Shown here: piece after piece, positions 56,429 through 64,000 of the stretch | How positions within the stretch are numbered: position 1 is the stretch's first letter | Layout: each line of letters begins with the position of its first letter | NCBI RefSeq assembly: GCF_020509005.1 | Contig: NC_063013.1 | Span: forward strand, 3,348,001 to 3,412,000 | Source of the DNA: Fulvia fulva | Taxonomy: Eukaryota; Ascomycota; Dothideomycetes; Mycosphaerellales; Mycosphaerellaceae | Length of the DNA stretch: 64,000 nt | Direction: 5' to 3' | Made by a program: the position numbers and the translations under genes | Notes under the pieces: generated by a model | The model's input: the letters and a program-made list of their open reading frames with translations, nothing else | Database searches by the model: none | Told to the model about the DNA's origin: nothing

Positions 56429-58512
56429 ATGGTAATGCTTGCGGACCCCAGCAGGAAGTACAGGAAGTTCAAGCCCTTGCACATTCCCGACCGACAATGG
56501 CCCTCAAAGACCATCGAAAAGGTGCCCCGGTGGCTGGCCACTGACCTGCGAGACGGCAACCAGTCTCTGGTAGACCCAATGGATGGAGAGCAGAAGTGGA
56601 GGTACTTCCAGATGCTAGTGAAACTGGGCTACAAAGAGATCGAAGTCGCATTCCCCTCTTCAGGCGCAACAGACTACGACTTCGTGAGGAAACTGGTCAC
56701 AACACCGGGCGTGGTGCCCGACGACGTCTGGCTGCAAGTCTTGTCGCCTTGCAGAAAGGAGCTCATTCGACGGACAGTCGGCAGCTTGAAGGGCGCGAAG
56801 AAGGGCATTCTGCATCTATACCTTGCGACAAGTCCGTGCTTCCAACAGATCGTCTTCAACATGGACAACAAACAGTGCAAGGAGTTGGCAGTGGAGTGCA
56901 CAAAGTACGCACGATCAATCACAAAGGACGACCCGGAGAGCGGTGTGGAGGAATGGACATATGAGTTTTCGCCAGAGACATTCTCTGACTCGGACCCAGA
57001 GTTTGTGATTGAGATCTGTGAGGCAGTGAAAGCAGCTTGGGAGCCCAGTGTAGAAAACCCCATCATATTCAACCTCCCGGCGACAGTAGAGATGGCAACA
57101 CCGAACGTTTACGCAGACCAGATTGAGTACTTTTGCCGGAACATCTCTGAGCGAGAGAAGATCTCAGTCTCTTTACATCCGCACAACGACAGAGGATGCG
57201 CCGTGGCGGCAGCAGAGTTGGCACAGATGGCCGGCGCAGACAGAGTGGAAGGTACATTGTTCGGAAATGGTGAAAGGACAGGCAACGTCGACCTTGTTAC
57301 TCTGGCCTTGAACCTGTACACCCAAGGCATACATCCAAAGATCGATTTCTCGGACATCAACAGCGTGATAGACATTGTGGAGAAGAGCAACAAGATCCCT
57401 GTCCATCCGCGTGCACCGTACGGAGGCTCTCTGGTCGTTTGCGCTTTCTCTGGGTCCCACCAGGATGCGATCAAAAAGGGCTTCAACATCAGGGACAAGG
57501 ACCGAGCTGGTCCAGAGGATCCTTGGGAGATGCCATACCTGCCGCTCGACCCTCAGGACATCGGCAGGACTTACGAGGCCGTCATCCGTGTCAACAGCCA
57601 GTCTGGCAAGGGTGGTATCGCTTGGATTATCAAACGTACTCTTGAGCTGGATCTACCTCGTGGCCTGCAAGTCGCCTTCTCCAAGATCGTCCAACGCGAA
57701 GCCGACATGATCGGACGAGAACTCCTCGCCAACGAGATCAAAGCCCTCTTCGTCGACGCCTACCACCTCAACAAGAACCCGCGCTTCTCCCTCGTCGACT
57801 ACAACATTTCCACCGACCGCTCCGCCTCTCCAGCGCCTCCCGCCGAAACAGGCAAAACAGCATCAGGCCGTAACCTCCGCCGTCGCTTCACCGGCGTAAT
57901 CGAGATCGACGGTCGCGAACACAACGTCGAAGGTGTCGGCAACGGTGCCCTCTCAGCTCTTGCCAATGCCCTCAAGAATCTGGGCGTCGATCTCGATATC
58001 GTCAATTACAAGGAACACGCCATCGAACGACAAATGGAGAAGAAACGCGACACGCAAGCAGCGACGTACATAGAATGTACGGCCGCAGGCTCGCACCAGA
58101 AGGTCTGGGGCGTGGGTATTCACGAAGATGTCGTGCAATCGTCTCTGTTTGCTTTGCTTGGCGCTGCATCATCGGTGAGTCTCTCCCAAGAACAATCAAG
58201 GTCTCGGCAACTGAAGGCATAACAACACCTCACTTGGCCGGTACACTTGCCTTTCGCTTCGGAGGGTTTAGAGCGTTGTGTTGCTAATAATATCTTCTTT
58301 CGATTCTACAGTTCCTCTCCTCACGACCAACCACGCCCGTGCCGTTCCGACCCAAACGCTCCAACACTGGAAGTCTGGACGTCGGCGCCCCAGCAGATCT
58401 CAGCCAGCAGAAACAGGCGTTGAATGGTGCGCCAGCGAATTCAGGGCCGGATGCAGAGTCTCGTATTGTTGCCAATCTCGAGGCTAAGGTCAATGGAGAT
58501 GGTCAATCATGA
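56429..58512 (+). CDS. LEU4: 2-isopropylmalate synthase
   Basis: First committed step of leucine synthesis: acetyl-CoA + 2-ketoisovalerate to 2-isopropylmalate. Exon 1 56429-58174, intron 58175-58311 (137 nt, GTGAGT to CTACAG), exon 2 58312-58512; 648 aa. HMGL-like TIM barrel with LATDLRDGNQSL (about residue 40) and the metal-binding LHPHNDRG (about residue 250), VEGTLFGNGERTGN and GLQVAFSKIVQ, then the LeuA regulatory domain (GVIEIDGREHNVEGVGNGALSAL) that gives leucine feedback. Unspliced reading ends in 16 unrelated residues; the spliced exon adds a Ser/Pro-rich tail (FLSSRPTTPVPF). No strong mitochondrial presequence is seen. Confidence 0.95.
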
Positions 58513-59181
58513 TAAGGCTGGTGCATAGGGTGGTGGCTGTGGCGTTCTTCGCATACTTGCTACTTCATCATGGTTGGAGAAATGAACGAGGCTTCTAAAA
58601 AAGAAAAGATAGAAATATCTAAGGAAAGGTTAATCTGATCATCTCTCTTTCTCTGATGAGCTTCGACGATGTCACGGTTCCAGCCCATTGCATTCCAGCC
58701 TTATGTGTGGGGCTCTCGTATTGCCTTGCGTTGAGTTCTGGATGGTGCCGGCCCTATCCAACGTCTTACAGTACGCTAGGCGAGTCGTTATCAGGTCGTT
58801 CTGTTGCTATTTCCTGCGTGGTTGGGTGCTGTGGCTGGGAGACGGTGGGTGCTTGAGCACTTTTCACGTGTCATATCCCGCTGCTTCGTGCGCAGGGAGT
58901 CGATTATAGGTACGCATAAATCGGATGTGATGCAACACCACCACGACCATTTCGCGCCAAACACCACAGCAGATCACGGTGACTGCCGGCTCTCCTGCTG
59001 TGATCTACACGAGGTGGTCATGATAGTTTGGCCTCGGCCTTACTGGGCGATTTGCAACATTCTTTCTTGCGTGACCAACGACGACGGCAACTTCACACGG
59101 CTTCTGTAAGTCGCTGGCTACTGGCAAGGTCGCGAAAGGGAAAGTGAGAGGCACGCCTATGCTGGGCTACTGTATGTTCGT
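58513..59181. other. Intergenic region between convergent LEU4 and amidase
   Basis: About 670 bases, 3' flanks of two convergent genes; nothing recognised. Confidence 0.4.
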
Positions 59182-61010
59182 CTAGAGCTTGCTAGCACCA
59201 AGCTCTGCCTGGCGCTCCCGCAAAGGCCTCACCGCTTCGTCGATCACAGCCATCGCTTGCACGAGTTGCCTCTCTGTCAAGCGTGGAGTCACGACTTGCA
59301 CGCTCAGTGGGCTGTCGAGGTAGACGTTGCGGTCGACCTTGGTCCACAATTCCCTGTTGATCTTATCCCATCCATTGAGTGGTTCCGAGCTGGGCACCTC
59401 GCCTCTCAAGTCCTGCTTGGTGAACTTCCTCACTGGCACGACTCCTGTCGATAGATCTAGTAGATTCCACGCAGCGGTGTAGTTTGCTGTGTTCCAGCGA
59501 TCAATCTCTGGAATGGGGTGAGGTGCGACGGGACAGATGATCGCATCGAGCGTTCTGTCCCCCAGCCGTGCCTCCCCAGCACCGGTCATCCAGTACCCTC
59601 CACTCTCCTTCCAGACCTGCAAGAACGCAGCTTGCAGCTCAAGTCTGCTCGCCTGCAATTTTACCACCTCCTTCGTCTCCTTCCTTGGTCTTCGGTTGAT
59701 ACGACTCTGCAGCCACGGCGAGAGCGGCTCGCCAGTCGGCTCAAGGAGATCCAGCCACTGATTATTCCCATCAAGGCTCATGATACCGTTGAAAGTTTTG
59801 ACGCACCGTGAAAGGACGGGCGAGACATCCACTTCCACGATTTCAATGGCATGATTTCCCGAGCTGCGTAGCGTCTGCGCGACCTCCTTCATCAAAGTTT
59901 CAATGGGTGGCAGGGGCTTCACGTGTCCATCCGTCCGCGCAACGCCAACACGAAGTGGCTTGTTGGTAGTTGAGAGTAGTGGCAGCGAGGCCCAAGTTTG
60001 CGGCACGACTTCTGCATCCAATGCTTCGGCGCCTGCATTGCCTACGGCTCGCATGAAGAGCTCCAAGTCTCGCACGGTTGTCGCAATGGGTCCCGCTGTG
60101 GCCTCGATCTCGACTTTACTACTGCCAGATCGCTTGCCGCCTTCCTGGCCAGCGAACGGGACGCGCCCGTGGCTCGGTTTAAGGCCGTACAAACCGTTGC
60201 AAGCGGCGGGAATCCGTATACTGCCTCCAACGTCGGTGCCAACACCGAGAATAGACCCTCGCATGGCGACCAGCGCTCCTTCGCCTCCAGAACTACCACC
60301 TGGTGTGAGTTTGGAGTTAGCCGGGCTGAGTGTACGTCCGAACACGTTGTTGTGCGAGTCGAGCGCTACTCCTGTGTTAGCGCATACCTACCAGATTCAT
60401 TGAGAACGTACCCATCATGGTCTGAGGGATGTTGGTCTTGCAGAAGAGCACAGCGCCAAGCGAGAGGAGGATGTCCACCAGAGCGGAATTGCTGGTAGCG
60501 GGCTTGAAGCACAGGCTGGCGACGCCAACAGAAGCATCGTAGCCTCGTACCTTGAAGGTATCTTTGAGGCTTATGGGCAGGCCGTGAAGCGGACCCAATG
60601 GCTTGCCAGTCTTCTCGAGATGCTGGTCAAGCTCACGAGCGCGAGCAATGGCATCTTCGAAGAAGATCTCGGTCAGGCAGTTCGTCAGTTGCTGAGCTGT
60701 TCACGATATGTCAGATCAACGATGTAGGATGTTGTCAATTGCACACACCTATTGCTGCCCGCTTGCAGAAGGCTCGAACGACATGTTCACTCTTAATTCT
60801 TCCTGCCGCAAGTTCATATGACAGCCTAGTAGCATCGTACTGCTCAGTGATGTCGATCTCGTGATTAGTCAAGAGCCCACATCGACGAGGCACGTCCAGG
60901 ATACTGCCGCCGCTTGCTGAAAGAGTATCTTGCAATTCCCATTCTGGCGCTATCCGAGCATTACGCTCTTCTTGCTTGCGTCTTGCGATGTCTTGCCACT
61001 GAGCAGGCAT
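59182..61010 (-). CDS. Amidase signature enzyme (acetamidase-like) with C-terminal SKL
   Basis: Hydrolyses a carboxamide to acid and ammonia; the substrate is not identifiable. Exons (minus): 61010-60749, 60696-60412, 60371-59182; introns 52 nt (GTGTGT to GAACAG) and 40 nt (GTACGT to ACACAG, branch CTAAC); 578 aa. Ser-cisSer-Lys triad: Lys132 in PISLKDTF, Ser210 in [10 protein letters not shown], Ser233 in [12 protein letters not shown]-terminus [20 protein letters not shown] and the [19 protein letters not shown] stretch match fungal amdS-like proteins. It ends GASKL, a classical PTS1, so a peroxisomal location is inferred. Confidence 0.9.
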
Positions 61011-64000
61011 TGCTGTCTAGTGTGATGCTGGTCGTGATTGCTTACCGTATCCTGGTCTCCAAGTCAGCCGTTGGCATGCCATGCCGTGACTTGCTCCTTC
61101 TGCCGACGGCCGAGGTTAAGCTTCAAGGTTCACCACGCGCCTCCGGACTTTTCAATGTGCGTTTCTCTGCGAGCAAGCTGTCCAAGCACTGTGCACATCG
61201 CAGCAAACTCAATGTTTTGGATCTAGACCGGGCCATGATTCTTCCATGCACAATCCTGCGCATCCCGCATTTTGTGTGGCGCTGCTTGTGGGGAATGTTT
61301 GCAACGATACATGTATATCGCAGGAAAGCTGACGATATAGTTACGTCCGTACAAGAAGCGTTTGTCATGTGGCGGTCGGAACTCTGGTCGACGCTTTCCG
61401 CGCGCCTCTGCGAGCTAGTTCTAGTTCATGCGCGCGCGCGTGCCATTGTGCGCTCCGGAGGTCGCTAGGGTGCAGGTTTAGGCGGCGCATTTAAAAAAGT
61501 ACACAGCCAGCAGATCTTCTCTTTAGCAGAGCTCGACCGTAGCAAGGATCGTCACAATGCAACTTACCCGACATGCGTCTGATCATCGTTGGATGCAACA
61601 TCAATATGTGAAGGTGCTGCAGTGGGGGGTACCTTGCAGATCTCTAAGCATTGACAAGAATCGATGCCGCAGAGATTTGCTCCCGCAGGACCAGGTTGTG
61701 ACGAGATAGGCAATTGGATGCCACCCTTGATGCATGCAATACTGCGGGAGGAACAGTATAGGAAGCACTACCCGCTCGTCGCCGCGGGGCTGTGTTGTCG
61801 GTGTGGCCGTTCAATGATGGACTGATGCGATTTGCTGAATGCCATGCTGGAGTGTGGCGAGAGCTCTGTAAAGTGCTTCCATGCTGCACATCCAGGTTAT
61901 GGGTGGTGCGGTGAAGAAGCAACGATTGCATGTGATGACAGCGTCGATATACCGCAATTGCGGCTTCATCCTTGAGCTCGCTCTCGCTACCAATACTTTG
62001 GGTTGCTTCGGCGTCAGCAGCGACTGTGGCGCTGAGTCTTTCGTGGTCGTGGTGTCGAGATCGACCAGCAGTAACGGCGACACCAAAGACAGATGACAGG
62101 CGTGCTGGAGCTCGGCATGCATGCTTGACGAGGTAGAGCTGCCTTACTGTTCCCACTCGTGCATCGAAGGCCTGTTCGGTGGTACATCGCTGTGCCCTCA
62201 GTCACTCCACTATGCTGTAATCAAGTCGGAGTGATGCCATGAAAGGAAAGCACCTCGGCGCTGGCATCTCTGCGACCCGTCCGGCTACATGTAGTAGCAT
62301 GGGCAGAGTATGTGACTGACTCAGCATGCCCACAGTGGGTGTTGGTTTGGTGCGAAGCAGGGCAAACTGCCGCCGTTGTCGTCGAATGTCACGGCAAGTG
62401 AAACCTGCCGAGCAGGACGAGAATAACCCGCTGACGCTCAGTCATCGTGTTGGTCGGTGTGTGACGGTACAGTCAGGAGCGCCTCAGCGAGCTGTCAACG
62501 GCGAGTGTCGGAGGTGGAGGCCGTCAGTCAGTGATGATTGTTGGCGAATTTGTAGTGCAGTATTATCCCTTTGCAGTTCTGACGGACCACGGTGGTTAAG
62601 TCATCGGCAGTGTCCTTCCCTGGTTTTCACCAAGTCGTACGCTTGTAGGCCTATGTAGCCAATCAATGGACGAGCAGGGGGCTACACGGACTCGAAATTG
62701 GGTGACGGGTCCGCTATCGACTGAACAGGTGTAGCAGGTGCGGTACTAACGGCAACTAATTGACAGTGAGTTTTCAGAGGGATGGCAAAGCAGCTGCTTC
62801 GGCCTTGATACTTCCCCGAGCACCACTTTGCCGCCCGAGCACCACTTGTCAATCAAATGTCAATCAGATCTCGATCAAATTTTAATATGTCGACTATCTT
62901 GCACGTCGCCGTTGCGCCTCGGGGAGGGCACATCGGCGGGGCCCCCACCCCTGCCTCGTGAGGGCCCGCCCTCCTACTCGTTGCCGGCTCGAGTGCGCGG
63001 GAAAGATAGATGCTAGAGGTCTTCGAGGTGCAATGTGCATTGAAGTTCAATCAGATTAGTCGGCATATGCTAGGGCTCGGGGCGGCGAAGTGGTGCTCGG
63101 GGAAGTATGGAGGGTGCTTCGGTGGTTCTGGTTGTGCTCGGCAGCAGTCGCCGAGGGAGGGTTTGCGCTCCGGAGGGTAGTGTCGGTGGTGGGTGGTGCT
63201 AGGCCCTGTGGTGCTCTCTCGCGGGCGGGCGATGGCCTCATGCAGGTCATTAACGTTGCGCACAGGCGATGGCATCCCTCCCACGGGTTGCTGCCGCTGC
63301 TTTGTGGTTGTTATTTTGGGATAGAGATCTTAGTGAGTGGAGTGGCGGTGCATCAGTGCCAGGATGTTTTTCGCTTCGTGGGAGGCGACCCTAACCGCAC
63401 ACCGTCTCGACGATTGGCGGGAACAGAAAGGGTCTACGAGGAAGACAGATTCCATTCCCATTCCCACTCCCATTCCGAACAGCACGTCGCCGGCTAAGGC
63501 TACATGTATCTGTCTCAGGGCACGACACCACCGCCCGCTCTCTCCTCGGTCTCACAGCAGCAGCTTGCACGCGCCGCGCGGTGCCTCAGTGCCTTCGTTA
63601 CTGCACCTGGAGTAGCTTCCGATCTACACACCTCACTCAGCCTCTAGAGGCACGTTGCGGCACGAAGGCCGGTATTATTGTCCACCGTCCAGGGACCCAT
63701 CCATAGTGAAGGACGAATAGGCGTCATGCGCAATTGCAGTGTCGGCATTCGGTACATGGCCAGCGTGGAACTTGGAAGACATACCGTTGTTTCAACGGAC
63801 ACGGACACCAAACGGCCACGATCCCCACATTATGCTTAGAGAGCAGCATGCCAGTCTGCTCCACGCGAACAGCATGGATGCGGTCAAGGTGGCTTCATCT
63901 ACATATGCCGAGCAAAGACAGCGTGGACAGGTGTTTGGCGGTGCGAGGCGTATATGCCTTGTCATGTTCCGACCTAGCGTGCGGTTTGCCGCGAAGCAAA
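61011..64000. other. Gene-poor region, 3 kb to window end
   Basis: Short ORFs on both strands without domains. There is a low-complexity hexamer stretch near 63,450-63,475 (CCCATT-like repeats). No RIP signature, no tRNA or transposon recognised. A gene with exons too short to see cannot be excluded. Confidence 0.4.

Noticed and set aside
62316..62322. A further TGACTCA site
   Set aside because: No gene recognised nearby; several chance matches to a 7-mer are expected in 64 kb.
63090..63497. 135-codon plus-strand ORF
   Set aside because: No domain, biased composition, and its end falls in a CCCATT-like low-complexity stretch; likely chance.

Overview
The window looks like a filamentous ascomycete chromosome segment, probably a Pezizomycotina fungus. 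The genes have short introns (mostly 40-90 nt) with GTRNGT-type donors and CTAAT/CTAAC-like branch sites. The products are typical of such fungi, and the transposons carry the CpA-to-TpA / TpG-to-TpA signature of repeat-induced point mutation (RIP). I cannot name the species from sequence alone.

Bases 1-31,604 are a transposon block with no intact gene. An old, heavily RIP-mutated Tad1-like LINE (LINE-A, + strand) is split by a younger LINE (LINE-B, - strand, 343-5,227) flanked by a 14-bp target-site duplication. LINE-B keeps both reading frames without indels and is broken mainly by point stop codons. A third LINE (LINE-C, + strand) runs to 10,327. There it is cut by a head-to-tail array of a Ty3/gypsy chromovirus (- strand): four 184-bp LTRs and three internal domains with an exact 7,031-bp period. 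All three units are RIP-inactivated in nearly the same way. The last LTR is un-RIPed in its outer part and abuts single-copy DNA.

Bases 31,605-61,010 are gene-bearing. In order: CUS1/SF3B2 (splicing), an RS/RGG-rich protein, a possible tiny two-exon ORF, SCS7 (sphingolipid fatty-acid hydroxylase), two tandem paralogous small genes of unknown function, a WW-domain/QGY-repeat protein, SEC65/SRP19, a class III aminotransferase (-), an ExoIII/AP-endonuclease-family nuclease, POC4 (-), a divergent N2227 (carnosine N-methyltransferase-like) gene, a peroxisomal acyl-CoA thioesterase, LEU4, and an amidase (-) ending in SKL.

Bases 61,011-64,000, and long intergenic stretches around 36.7-39 kb, 44.7-45.8 kb and 47.4-50.2 kb, hold nothing I can support as a gene. 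The genes are housekeeping or metabolic and do not form a pathway cluster. Local connections are the divergent POC4/N2227 promoter, two products with PTS1 signals (thioesterase and amidase), and a Gcn4/CPC1-type site upstream of LEU4.
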